Positions 50,106-57,647 of a stretch of DNA of 64,000 nt are shown one piece after another. A model generated the notes under the pieces. The model did not search any database. It worked only from the letters and a program-made list of their open reading frames with translations, and was not told the DNA's origin. Position 1 is the first letter of the stretch, and each line of letters starts with the position of its first letter. Made by a program: the position numbers and the translations under genes. Source of the DNA: CAZOOK01 sp964581385 (lineage in GTDB: Bacteria; Pseudomonadota; Gammaproteobacteria; Nevskiales; Nevskiaceae); contig CAZOOK010000031.1 of the NCBI GenBank assembly GCA_964581385.1, forward strand, positions 1 to 64,000. The letters are read 5' to 3'.

Positions 50106-50172
50106 ACCCCTAGCCCATGCCCGGCCGCGCGTCGGGCATGCACGAGCGGTTAAGCAAACGGAGGCAAAGACA

Positions 50173-50631
50173 ATGGAAAAGCCGGAAATCATCACGCTAT
50201 TCAGCTTCAAGCCGGGTGATCGCGTCGAGTATGTCATGGCGAAGACGGAGCTTGTCGGGCGCCGCGCGACTGTGGTCCGCATCGTCAAAAGCCGAAATGT
50301 CGTCACGATCGATTGGGACGGCGACGCTCCCGCGAATCAACGGCGATACGACGCCTATCCGACCAGCCTGCGGCCGATCCGCGAACCGGTCACCAAATCC
50401 CCCGCGCGAATCGCCTACGAGGCGGACGTCGAGGCCATGCCGACCTACTGCCTCAGCGGAAACCCGCGCAAGACCTGGGACCAGCTTTCCGAGGCCGTGC
50501 AAGACACCTGGAAGCGCAACCCCACGCCGCGCCAATACGCTAGCGAGCCGACCGAGCAGGGGAATCAACTGGTCATTCCCGGCTGCGAGCGCGACCGGTC
50601 ACGCGGGCCAGCCCAAGGGGATTTATTCTAA
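50173..50631 (+). CDS. Hypothetical protein, 152 aa, with KOW-like N-terminus
   Basis: GGAGG upstream. FSFKPGDRVEYVMAKTELVG, then ATVVRIVKSRNVVTIDWDGD, resembles a KOW/SH3 small barrel. The C-terminal half is polar with a conserved-looking RKTWDQLSEAVQDTWKRNP. The stop overlaps the next start (TAATG). Confidence 0.6.
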   Translation: MEKPEIITLFSFKPGDRVEYVMAKTELVGRRATVVRIVKSRNVVTIDWDGDAPANQRRYDAYPTSLRPIREPVTKSPARIAYEADVEAMPTYCLSGNPRKTWDQLSEAVQDTWKRNPTPRQYASEPTEQGNQLVIPGCERDRSRGPAQGDLF

Positions 50632-50774
50632 TGCGCCGCCAGTTCGTCGAGTGCGCATCATGGGCGACCGCCCGTCGCCGTTGCCCATGGGCCGCCGTGG
50701 TCGCCCGCGCGTCTGGCGGCTTCCTGTGCTTCGAGTCCGTCACCGACTGGCAAACCTGGAAACGCCAGACCTAA
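50631..50774 (+). CDS. Tiny hypothetical protein, 47 aa
   Basis: Starts at the last base of the previous stop (TAATG). MRRQFVECASWATARRRCPW, then a hydrophobic middle and SVTDWQTWKRQT. Supported mainly by coupling and by filling the gap between two real genes. Confidence 0.4.
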   Translation: MRRQFVECASWATARRRCPWAAVVARASGGFLCFESVTDWQTWKRQT

Positions 50775-50791
50775 CCCCAAAGGATCCGCCC

Positions 50792-50998
50792 ATGACCAAA
50801 TTCTGCAAGGACTGCCGCCATTGTTTGCCCGAAACGGCCGACTTTCCGACCGCGCCGCCGTTCAAGTATGCGCGATGTGCGCTCACTGGACAGCCGAATC
50901 TCGTGACCGGCAATATGGAGACCCACTTTTGCGCCGTTGCCCGCCAGGACGGCCAGCCCTGCGGGCCCCTCGGCTCACGCTTCGAGGCCAGGCCATGA
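50792..50998 (+). CDS. Small zinc-ribbon-like protein, 68 aa
   Basis: AAAGGA upstream of the ATG. CKDCRHCLPE and ARCALTG with a later HFCAVARQDGQPCGP provide five Cys and one His in a rubredoxin-like arrangement. Similar small proteins are found in many Proteobacteria phages. Confidence 0.65.
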   Translation: MTKFCKDCRHCLPETADFPTAPPFKYARCALTGQPNLVTGNMETHFCAVARQDGQPCGPLGSRFEARP

Positions 50999-51078
50999 GG
51001 TACCCGCCCGCCTTCGTCGCCGCCCTGTGGGTGACGGGCTTCCTCCTCACCTTCGCCGCTTGCGCGCTGGCGCTTTGA
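50995..51078 (+). CDS. 27-aa membrane micro-protein
   Basis: ATGA overlap with the zinc-ribbon gene and TGATG overlap with the next gene. One hydrophobic span (FVAALWVTGFLLTFAACALA). Could be a membrane toxin-like or regulatory peptide, or only a translational relay. Size makes it uncertain. Confidence 0.4.
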   Translation: MRYPPAFVAALWVTGFLLTFAACALAL

Positions 51079-51629
51079 TGGCCGCCCCGTTCAACATCAT
51101 GCCGGTCGGGCGATCGTTCCGCCTGTTCCGCACGCTCAGCGGCCCGCCAGTGCCCGCGGAGATCGACCTGGCATACCCAACACGGGAGGAGGCAGAAAAC
51201 GCTGCCGGCGGTCACGCTGGCCAGCCGGCGACGGCATCGGAAGCACCGCCGCAGCCACGTAAGGAGATCGGCGCGATCGAGGTAACGCTTGCGGACAGGC
51301 GGGACACTCCCGCGGCGCGTCCGATATTCGTCGCGACTGGCGCCTATATGCCCGTCTCGCCTGAAACAGCCGCCGCGATGGAGACGGACAAGCTCCGCAA
51401 CATCGACCGCGCGCTTCGTCGGCGCCGCATCCTGCAGCACGCCGAGCGCGTGGGTACGCTCGCCCCGGATGCATTTCAGGCCATGCTCGATACAATGGGA
51501 ATCGGCCGGAATACCGCCTGCCAGGCGCTGGAGATCAGCGCCGACCGCCTGCGCCGCATGCTCGCCGGCAAGGTGCCCATCCCCCGCCATATCGGCCTCG
51601 CGTGCGCCGAATTGAAAAGGAGCAAATAA
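51078..51629 (+). CDS. Hypothetical protein with C-terminal HTH, 183 aa
   Basis: ATG 51078 overlaps the previous stop. The first 90 residues are low-complexity. The C-terminal 75 residues form helices: DKLRNIDRALRRRRILQHAE, then MGIGRNTACQALEISADRLR, RMLAGKVPIPRHIGLACAEL. The latter matches the end of a Cro-like HTH (cf. GETAIPGPVQVALNLL in the broken gene at 43966). A candidate early regulator. Confidence 0.6.
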   Translation: MAAPFNIMPVGRSFRLFRTLSGPPVPAEIDLAYPTREEAENAAGGHAGQPATASEAPPQPRKEIGAIEVTLADRRDTPAARPIFVATGAYMPVSPETAAAMETDKLRNIDRALRRRRILQHAERVGTLAPDAFQAMLDTMGIGRNTACQALEISADRLRRMLAGKVPIPRHIGLACAELKRSK

Positions 51630-51630
51630 A

Positions 51631-51927
51631 ATGCCGGTTATCGTCGGAGGGATCTGCGACGGCGGGCGCTGTCGCGTGGCGGTTCCAGAGCAAGGCGTCA
51701 TTAGGCTCGCCAAGCGCAAACCGCTCGATCCGCGCTCTTGGACATCGCTTGACCCGCCGTCCGAACCCCAGCCGTCGGACACAGTAGCAATGGAGGTTTA
51801 CCGTCTCCGCTCGATCCGCATAGGCGAAGAGACGTTTCGGTACTATGCCGCGAACCACATGACCGACCTCGAGGCGATCGAGCAGGTCTTCGCGGCCTAC
51901 GCCGGATCGAACAAGGCAAAGCCGTGA
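51631..51927 (+). CDS. Hypothetical protein, 98 aa
   Basis: AGGAG nine bases upstream. Beta-rich start (MPVIVGGICDGGRCRVAVPE), then VYRLRSIRIGEETFRYYAAN and a helical end. No family recognised. The stop overlaps the nuclease-like start (GTGA). Confidence 0.6.
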   Translation: MPVIVGGICDGGRCRVAVPEQGVIRLAKRKPLDPRSWTSLDPPSEPQPSDTVAMEVYRLRSIRIGEETFRYYAANHMTDLEAIEQVFAAYAGSNKAKP

Positions 51928-52325
51928 AGTCTCTGTTTTTGGCCGGCGTTGGTGCCGGGCTGATCGTCGCTGCAATCTCTGCCAATGTGCCCGCCCGAAC
52001 CGTCACCGCCGACCGGATTCTGGATGGAGACACGGCCGCCGCCGGCGGACTCCGCATCCGCCTCACCGGCTACGACGCGCCCGAGATATTCCACCCGCGA
52101 TGCCCGGCCGAGCTCGCTCTGGGACTGCGGGCAAAAGCAAGGGCCGCCGTGCTCCTCCACGACGCGCAAATCACGATCGTCCCCTGCGCCGGATGGAACT
52201 ACGGCCGCGCCTGTGGGACCGTGCCAGGCCTCGCCGCAACCATGATCCGCGAAGGCTTGGCCATCCCCTACGACTGCCGCAACAGCCATTGCCCGCACAC
52301 GCCGGCAAACGCGTGGTGCCACTAG
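51924..52325 (+). CDS. Secreted thermonuclease-like (SNase fold) protein
   Basis: 133 aa from GTG. An N-terminal hydrophobic segment (LFLAGVGAGLIVAAISANV) serves as signal or anchor. RILDGDTAAAGGLRIRLTGY then DAPEIF is the SNase core, with Asp in DGDT and the Arg of RIRL. The expected RxxE second half is poorly conserved (CPAELALGLRAKA and an unusual Cys-rich tail). It may be inactive or specialised, or act on DNA in the periplasm. Last gene of the early operon. Confidence 0.7.
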   Translation: MKSLFLAGVGAGLIVAAISANVPARTVTADRILDGDTAAAGGLRIRLTGYDAPEIFHPRCPAELALGLRAKARAAVLLHDAQITIVPCAGWNYGRACGTVPGLAATMIREGLAIPYDCRNSHCPHTPANAWCH

Positions 52326-52383
52326 CGTTGCGTTTTGGATTATTAATTAATTCTCTGAATCGTAACGTGAGGGCGGTTGAGCC

Positions 52384-54444
52384 TTAGCCCGACGCTGCCG
52401 GCTTCTCCTCGCGCACGATCCACACGTAGGGCTTCTCCCGCCCGATCACGCGCTTGTCGAGCAGGTATTCGCCCGCCCGCTGCAGAGCCTTGCGCACTGC
52501 ATCCGGCTTCGAGTCCTCGCCGCCCTCAAAGGATTTCTTGGTAAAGGCGTCGATCCAGAAATTCCACTTAACGACGCGCACGCCCTCGGGCAGCTTCATC
52601 GACCCGGGCGCCACCTCGCCGTGCTCGAGCAGCGCATCGCGGAGTGCATCCAGCGCGATCCGCACCTTCGGCGTGAGGTTTTTCAAGGTCGGCGATCGCA
52701 GCGAGCCTTGAACCCATTTGTCCAGAGGCACAACCACGCAAGACGTGATCGGCCGGCCATCGTCCCGGGCCCCAAGCGTGATCGACTGCAGCCGGAACGG
52801 CGTAAGAAAGCCCTCCTCGGCATCCTTCATTTTCGTGATTTTGAAGGATCGATCCTTGTTCTCGGCGCAGTTCACTTCGATCGCATTGTCGACCGCCGCG
52901 CGGAACGATGAATGACCGCGCTCGCGGGCCCCCATGGCGTTCTTGTGGTGCACGATCATCACATGCCCGCCGGTCGTCTCCTGAATCGAATTATAGTGCT
53001 TCAGTAGCCGGCTAACGTCCTCGCTGGCGTTCTCGTTCGCGCCAGGCGAGACCGCGGCATGTGTATCGACAACCGTCATGTCGATGCCACATTGGAACCG
53101 ATCCCGCATTTGTGCGCCAAGGATCTTCAGGTCGGCCAGCAGCTTTGGGAAATCGCCCTCCTCAGTGAACAGGTTCAAGGCGATCGGAAGGAACACAAAC
53201 GGCAGGCTTTGATGGTCGCTGATGTCGAAGTGCTGGCGGTAAGCCTGCAGCCGCTTGGGAAAGCCCTTGCGCCCCTCGGCCGCCAGATAGACCACCCCGC
53301 CCCGCTTCAGGACCTTGTGCCCAAACACCGGCTCCGCCCGCGCCACACCCATGGCGAAGTGCGTGGCAAGGAAGCTCTTGCCCGAGCCCGACGCCCCGAT
53401 GAGCATCGAAATGTCGCCCCGGGTAATCAGGTCATCAATCAGCCATTCGGTATCGGCCGCCATCCTTGGCGAATCGCCGAACCATACCGCCTCGAAATTC
53501 AGCCGCGGCGCCTCCGCCCCGAACGGGAGCGCGGACTTCTCCACCAGGTCATAGAGCCGCGTCGCGTCTCCGCCCTTGGCGATCCAGTCGACGACATCGC
53601 CTTTAGCTGGAAGGTCGGGAAGATCGAGAACGCGCTGGCGTGCGGCAATCCCGGTAAGTGCCGCTCCGACAACCGCGGTGTGGTTGCGGCCTGCCTCGTC
53701 GTTGTCCGACAGATGAATGATATCGGCATCGCGGAAGAAATCGCCAAAGGTCTCAGGCCATTTGCCAGAGCCCATCGGATTGCACGTCGCCGGCACGCCC
53801 AACTCTGCCAGCCGGTCAACTTTGCGCTCGCCCTCAACTATAAATACCGGCCGCTCGGCAGATAGCGCCTCGAGCAGATCAGGAAGCCGATACGGTACCA
53901 GCCGACAGCCTTTTACGGACCAGCGCCAGCCATCATGCACCTTGTCGGGCTCGTCGGTAGGAAGCGCACGACGACGCTGGCCAAAGGTCTTTTGAACCTT
54001 GCCGTCTTTTGTCAGCGGCTTGCCGTCTGGCCCAATGAAAACGAACCTCACCGCCTGGAAAAGAAGCTCGCCGGACTCATCGACGTATTCGTAAATCTCG
54101 TCGATCGTCTTTTTACCGGCCGGCGCTTTTGACGTAGAAACGGGAGCCGGAAGATTGCGGTCGTGGTTGTCCTCGACGTCGTAGCCGTGTTCGCGCAGCC
54201 ATTCGACCGCGCCGCCCGCCGCGCCGTTCACATGCCGGCCGGTCTCTCGGGCAATCAGATCGAGAACGCCGCCGCCCTCTTTGGCCTCGTGGTCGAACCA
54301 CGTCCCGGCGGTTACGTCGATCGAGAAGGACCCGTTCGTCCCCCAGCGCAGTTCCGATTTGGAAGAGTGCGCCGGGTTGGGGTCGCCGAGCAGTTCCAGC
54401 GCGACGGCGCGCATGTGTAGAGAAAAATCGGTACCGCTCGCCAT
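52384..54444 (-). CDS. Primase-helicase-like protein: TOPRIM plus RecA/AAA-type ATPase
   Basis: 686 aa. The N-terminal 90 residues resemble a degenerate zinc-finger/CHC2-like region without its Cys cluster (WGTNGSFSIDVTAGTWFDHE). TOPRIM at about 198-260: PVFIVEGERKVDRLAELG with Glu204, and SDNDEAGRNH with Asp247/Asp249. RecA-like ATPase from about 330: GASGSGKS is Walker A (350-357) and TVVDTHAAVSPG is Walker B. This is the usual phage replicative helicase/primase of AAA_25/RepA type. It drives phage DNA replication together with host polymerase, as no phage polymerase is seen. Confidence 0.8.
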   Translation of the reverse strand: MASGTDFSLHMRAVALELLGDPNPAHSSKSELRWGTNGSFSIDVTAGTWFDHEAKEGGGVLDLIARETGRHVNGAAGGAVEWLREHGYDVEDNHDRNLPAPVSTSKAPAGKKTIDEIYEYVDESGELLFQAVRFVFIGPDGKPLTKDGKVQKTFGQRRRALPTDEPDKVHDGWRWSVKGCRLVPYRLPDLLEALSAERPVFIVEGERKVDRLAELGVPATCNPMGSGKWPETFGDFFRDADIIHLSDNDEAGRNHTAVVGAALTGIAARQRVLDLPDLPAKGDVVDWIAKGGDATRLYDLVEKSALPFGAEAPRLNFEAVWFGDSPRMAADTEWLIDDLITRGDISMLIGASGSGKSFLATHFAMGVARAEPVFGHKVLKRGGVVYLAAEGRKGFPKRLQAYRQHFDISDHQSLPFVFLPIALNLFTEEGDFPKLLADLKILGAQMRDRFQCGIDMTVVDTHAAVSPGANENASEDVSRLLKHYNSIQETTGGHVMIVHHKNAMGARERGHSSFRAAVDNAIEVNCAENKDRSFKITKMKDAEEGFLTPFRLQSITLGARDDGRPITSCVVVPLDKWVQGSLRSPTLKNLTPKVRIALDALRDALLEHGEVAPGSMKLPEGVRVVKWNFWIDAFTKKSFEGGEDSKPDAVRKALQRAGEYLLDKRVIGREKPYVWIVREEKPAASG

Positions 54445-54451
54445 GGCGCGC

Positions 54452-54661
54452 TCACGCGCTTTCGAGGTCTAGGCGGCTGATAAGCTGGGCGGCCTCGTCG
54501 TCGGTCAGCACGGCGAGCTCTGGCATGCGCATGGTGAGAACGAGCACCTTCAGCCGGCTATCGTCTACCCCGTTCCCCCGCGCGCATAGGAGCAGCGCCT
54601 GGGCTGCTATCCAGAGAGTCCGGCGCCGGGTATCGGCCGGCAGGTCGGCGACAATCTTCAT
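54452..54661 (-). CDS. Hypothetical protein, 69 aa
   Basis: Helical: DTRRRTLWIAAQALLLCARG, then LKVLVLTMRMPELAVLTDDE. ATGA overlap with the GcrA-type gene upstream. Function unknown. Confidence 0.6.
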   Translation of the reverse strand: MKIVADLPADTRRRTLWIAAQALLLCARGNGVDDSRLKVLVLTMRMPELAVLTDDEAAQLISRLDLESA

Positions 54662-55137
54662 GCATCCACCGGCACGCGGAGTCGACGATCGGAAAGGGGG
54701 TTAAAACAGAGCGCGCTATGGAATCGGCAATATGGCGGTCGGCCATCGGTCGGCGCGCCGCAGAACAGAAACGGCAGCGCATCGCCGTGCGGAAACTTGC
54801 ACGTCTGGTCGGTCAAATCTTCCAGGCGACGGTCACGGCTTATCGGCTCGAGGAGGTCCGCCGGTGGCGCCGGGCGCGGCTTTGGCGTATGGGCAACGAA
54901 CTGCCCGGGCCGCGGCAGGTTGAACGACGGGCGGCCAGGATGTGCTCTCCGCGGCCGGATATTGCGCTTGCGCGGTCCCTTTGGCGCGGGAGCGGCGCGC
55001 TTCGGCAATTTGCACCGATGCACCTTAGAAATGACCGCGTTGCGCGATACGCCGCCAAGCTCAGCCGCAATCTTGCTCGCCGACAGCCCGTTGGCCCAAT
55101 GCTGTTTCAGCGCAACAATGCGCTCCTCGGTCCACAT
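54658..55137 (-). CDS. gcrA: GcrA-family cell-cycle transcription regulator
   Basis: 159 aa from ATG 55137, which has GAGGAGG nine bases upstream; ATG 55170 further up overlaps the resolvase gene. The N-terminal domain MWTEERIVALKQHW then NGLSASKIAAELGGVSRNAV and ISKVHR is the GcrA DNA-binding HTH. The C-terminal CKFPHGDALPFLFCGAPT then PPYCRFHSALCF corresponds to the conserved sigma70-contacting domain. In hosts GcrA recruits RNA polymerase at promoters carrying N6-methylated GANTC. A phage copy suggests takeover of methylation-dependent transcription. Confidence 0.85.
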   Translation of the reverse strand: MWTEERIVALKQHWANGLSASKIAAELGGVSRNAVISKVHRCKLPKRAAPAPKGPRKRNIRPRRAHPGRPSFNLPRPGQFVAHTPKPRPAPPADLLEPISRDRRLEDLTDQTCKFPHGDALPFLFCGAPTDGRPPYCRFHSALCFNPLSDRRLRVPVDA

Positions 55138-55166
55138 GGGGACGATCCTCCTCTTATTGTTTGTCG

Positions 55167-55580
55167 TCATGCCAATTCGATAGGACGAATGACGATCTCC
55201 AGCCGTGGCGCCAAGCCGTAGAACTTTTCGATGGTCGCGCGGACGATCTGCTTGTCGTCCACGAAAGCGACCTGGTTCAGCGCATCGAGAACCTTGAGCA
55301 GATTGTCGGCGTCAGGCTTTGTCGTTGGCCTGATCTCATAAAGCAGAGCGCTGCGTTTCTTCTTCTGTGACCAGCTTTCAGGGATCGGAAACGTCGCCGT
55401 CACCGTCACGTCGAGCGGCACGTCAAGAGGGGCCCGGCCGCCCATCGCGACCTGCGCGGCGTAGCGGAGATTGTCCTCGTAGTCCCTCGTTTTGGCGGGT
55501 GTATAGGCGCGCCCGGTAACCCGGACGAACCGCGGCCGCCCCTTGCCGGTCGGCGTGCCGGCCAAGCAAATCGTTATCAC
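55167..55580 (-). CDS. RusA-family Holliday junction resolvase
   Basis: 137 aa. Opening ITICLAGTPTGKGRPRFVR, then KPDADNLLKVLDALN with Asp90/Asp92 and AFVDDKQIV with Asp108/109, are the catalytic acidic positions of RusA. Ends with beta strands. It resolves recombination and replication intermediates. GTG/ATG overlaps tie it to both neighbours. Confidence 0.85.
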   Translation of the reverse strand: MITICLAGTPTGKGRPRFVRVTGRAYTPAKTRDYEDNLRYAAQVAMGGRAPLDVPLDVTVTATFPIPESWSQKKKRSALLYEIRPTTKPDADNLLKVLDALNQVAFVDDKQIVRATIEKFYGLAPRLEIVIRPIELA

Positions 55581-56149
55581 GCGGCCGCCTCTTCAGACTC
55601 GCCTTCTTCCTCGCCCTCGAATTCAGACGCATCTCGCGTGCGCTGAATGTTGAACAGTTCACCTTGGGCAGCGTGCCACGCTTCGGCATAGGCGTCGTAT
55701 TGCGGCACGGACGGATCGTAAGGAGGCGCAAGTGTCTTGCCGGCCAAGCCGTCGCGGCGCCCTTCGGCCTTAGCGCGGTCAACGGCGGGCATCATGTCTC
55801 CGTCGAACATATCCGCCTGCTTGCCGAACGGCACGGCCATCCACTTGGCGATCTCGGCCTGCCGGCGAATGTTTGCCTCGATCAGCGCCGCGCCCTCCGG
55901 CGTTTCCAGAAGCAACGCATCCTTTATGGAATCAACGGCGGACGGGCCGAGTTCGGCCTTGGCTTTCTTGCAGGCGTTCTTGAACGCTGCGTCGGCTTCT
56001 TTTTTGATGGCGAGCGCTGCCGAATACTTGCGCTTGTGCTGGAAAAAAAGCGCCTGGCGCTGCTCGTCGGTGAGCGGAGGAGGTGGCCCGTTATGGCCCG
56101 GTCCCGGTGTTCCGCTACCCGGCGCTTGCTCGGCTTTCTTTGACGGCAT
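55577..56149 (-). CDS. Hypothetical replication-cluster protein, 190 aa
   Basis: An N-terminal Gly/Pro-rich stretch PGSGTPGPGHNGPPPPLTDE (the GPGHNxPP motif common in alphaproteobacterial phages) precedes a helical body. The C-terminal part (DRAKAEGRRDGLAGKTLAPP, YDAYAEAWHAAQGELF) resembles a ribosome-modulation-factor-like repeat. The last 15 residues are acidic. Overlaps the ACP gene end by 35 bp. Role unknown. Confidence 0.6.
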   Translation of the reverse strand: MPSKKAEQAPGSGTPGPGHNGPPPPLTDEQRQALFFQHKRKYSAALAIKKEADAAFKNACKKAKAELGPSAVDSIKDALLLETPEGAALIEANIRRQAEIAKWMAVPFGKQADMFDGDMMPAVDRAKAEGRRDGLAGKTLAPPYDPSVPQYDAYAEAWHAAQGELFNIQRTRDASEFEGEEEGESEEAAA

Positions 56150-56420
56150 TGGCCTCTCCTTCGTGTGGCAATGTCTTTTCGATCAAGGCAACGAGGTCGC
56201 CGACCGTGTACACGCCTTCCAGCTCGGTTTCGGTCATTTCAAGGCCAAACCGCTCTTCGCAGTGCATCACGATCTCGATCGCGTCGAGCGAATCGGCGTT
56301 GAGGTCGTCGAAGATGTTGGCGTCGAGGCGGACCTGCGACGGGTCGGTGCCGAGGAGCATCCGCAGAACGTCTTTCAGTTCGGCGGTGACGCGCTCGTGC
56401 AGTTCCTGAGAAAACGTCAT
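56115..56420 (-). CDS. acpP: Acyl carrier protein
   Basis: 101 aa. FDDLNADSLDAIEIVMHCEE contains the DSL motif with Ser44 as the phosphopantetheine site, followed by the usual FGLEMTETELEGVYTVGDLV helices III-IV. It is about 20 residues longer than host ACP because of a short N-terminal extension and a tail. The start has ribosome-site-like GCGAGGG. Phage ACPs are known but uncommon; it may load host lipid or lipid A enzymes, or act as a scaffold in DNA-modifying pathways. Confidence 0.82.
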   Translation of the reverse strand: MTFSQELHERVTAELKDVLRMLLGTDPSQVRLDANIFDDLNADSLDAIEIVMHCEERFGLEMTETELEGVYTVGDLVALIEKTLPHEGEANAVKESRASAG

Positions 56421-56440
56421 GTTACCCTCGCTCGCAAGAG

Positions 56441-56659
56441 TTAGGTCACCACCGCCCGGAATATTGGCGACCGGATCGGCGGGTGTGCGTCCCTCCCCGG
56501 TCGCCAGTTTTCCGAAATGGGCGATTGTGGGCTACCTACATCACGTCCTCCTGCATTGCCCGGGTAGTACCGGATAGAACTGCTGCAAAGAGAAAGGCCG
56601 GGCTCGCGCCGCAGCCAGTTTATCGCCCAGGGGAGGAAGGGAGGGCGAGGTTCGATCAT
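56441..56659 (-). CDS. Doubtful small open frame, 72 aa
   Basis: ATG overlaps the repressor stop as ATGA, which is the only positive sign. The product is Pro/Ser/Arg-rich with no regular structure. The region could equally be untranslated leader of the ACP gene. Confidence 0.25.
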   Translation of the reverse strand: MIEPRPPFLPWAINWLRREPGLSLCSSSIRYYPGNAGGRDVGSPQSPISENWRPGRDAHPPIRSPIFRAVVT

Positions 56660-56850
56660 GGCGCGCCAGCCGATTCGCGCGCCAGAATGCCGATGAGCTT
56701 GGAAAGCGGTCCGCGGGGATCGAGTTTGCCTTCCTCGATTCGGGAAATGGTCGACTGGTCACAGCCAAGGTAATCGGCCATTTGCTTCTGCGACCACCCG
56801 CGACTGGCTCGAAGACGCTTCAATTCCGCCTTCGGCTCTTTCTTTGGCAT
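56656..56850 (-). CDS. XRE-family repressor, 64 aa
   Basis: ATG 56850 with AGGGA eight bases upstream; ATG 56892 is less likely. LKRLRASRGWSQKQMADYLG then CDQSTISRIEEGKLDPRGPL is a complete Cro/C1 HTH, with little besides it, so it is likely a dimeric Cro-like regulator. It faces the RecT operon across three operator-like palindromes. Confidence 0.8.
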   Translation of the reverse strand: MPKKEPKAELKRLRASRGWSQKQMADYLGCDQSTISRIEEGKLDPRGPLSKLIGILARESAGAP

Positions 56851-56881
56851 CGTCCGTTCCCTAGTGACGCTGGCTTGCCGC

Positions 56882-56911
56882 AAAATATGCACGACGCATT
56901 GCCGCTGTCAA
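56882..56911 (-). promoter_or_regulatory. Leftward promoter of the repressor arm
   Basis: On the minus strand TTGACA (56911-56906) and TATTTT (56887-56882) are 18 bp apart. Operator 1 lies in the spacer and abuts the -10. Confidence 0.65.
56887..56899. promoter_or_regulatory. Operator 1, ATGC-N5-GCAT
   Basis: ATGCACGACGCAT, inside the leftward promoter. Same 13-bp form as the two other sites. Confidence 0.6.
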
Positions 56912-56930
56912 CGCAGCCACAGAAAGAAAA

Positions 56931-56943
56931 ATGCATAGCGCAT
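56931..56943. promoter_or_regulatory. Operator 2, ATGC-N5-GCAT
   Basis: ATGCATAGCGCAT, between the two promoters, just upstream of the rightward -35. Confidence 0.6.
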
Positions 56944-56945
56944 GG

Positions 56946-56975
56946 TTGACAGGCTTTATGCACGCCGCATATGTT
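56946..56975 (+). promoter_or_regulatory. Rightward promoter of the RecT operon
   Basis: TTGACA (56946-56951) and TATGTT (56970-56975) with an 18-bp spacer that contains operator 3, the mirror image of the leftward promoter. Confidence 0.7.
56958..56970. promoter_or_regulatory. Operator 3, ATGC-N5-GCAT
   Basis: ATGCACGCCGCAT, in the spacer of the rightward promoter, overlapping its -10 by one base. Confidence 0.6.
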
Positions 56976-57004
56976 GCGTGCGACGACCTAAACCGGAGAG
57001 GCCA

Positions 57005-57217
57005 ATGAGCGGAGAGAAGGATAATTTCTGGCTGGTGTGGAACCCGCAACGGGGAAGCCCGTCGTTTCGCCACACCAACGGCGACTCCGCGCTGGCTGAG
57101 GCTAAGCGTCTGGCAATTCAGCATCCGGGTGAGGGATTCTTTACCTTGGTTGCCGTCCACGCCGTACAGGCGATGGAGCCGGTCACCGTGACCAAACTCG
57201 ACGACATACCGTTTTAG
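57005..57217 (+). CDS. Small conserved phage protein, 70 aa
   Basis: ATG 57005 after GGAGAGG; an upstream in-frame start at 56942 lies in the promoter. FWLVWNPQRGSPSFRHTNGD, then LAIQHPGEGFFTLVAVHAV, is a widespread small phage fold of unknown function. First gene of the RecT operon, in the position of a Cro or early gene but without an HTH. Confidence 0.7.
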   Translation: MSGEKDNFWLVWNPQRGSPSFRHTNGDSALAEAKRLAIQHPGEGFFTLVAVHAVQAMEPVTVTKLDDIPF

Positions 57218-57227
57218 GACGCGCCCG

Positions 57228-57647
57228 ATGACCGCCAACCCCGACGACCGCATCCCCGACGTGGACGAGGGCCTGCAGGGCCGCATGGACACGCGCGGCG
57301 CGGGCGTACAGCAGCCAGACTGGCAGAAGATGGACACGGCGCCACGCGATGGGCGCGGCTTCCTCGTCCAGAGGCTTCCCTATGCTGATGCCGACCTGTG
57401 CATGAGGCGGGTTAAGTGGGTCGAAGACGGCGACAAGGTAAAGGTTGTCGATTTGGGCGGGTGGGTGATCGTTGACGGGATCGACGACGATTTCACCGAG
57501 TTCCTCCCAACCAGCGGTCAGGCTGCCGTTATCGTCGCGCCTGACCACCTCAACTCCACTCACATTTGGCGATGGATACCGCTGCCCCAAGCGCCCGCCG
57601 AGGTGCTCGCCGCGATTCGCTCCGAACTCGGATGGGCAAAGCCATGA
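57228..57647 (+). CDS. Hypothetical protein, 139 aa
   Basis: QKMDTAPRDGRGFLVQRLPY and STHIWRWIPLPQAP match the WqpieTAPkDGt-type domain common in small phage proteins, with the WRWiPLP end. ATGA overlap with the next gene. Function unknown. Confidence 0.65.
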   Translation: MTANPDDRIPDVDEGLQGRMDTRGAGVQQPDWQKMDTAPRDGRGFLVQRLPYADADLCMRRVKWVEDGDKVKVVDLGGWVIVDGIDDDFTEFLPTSGQAAVIVAPDHLNSTHIWRWIPLPQAPAEVLAAIRSELGWAKP

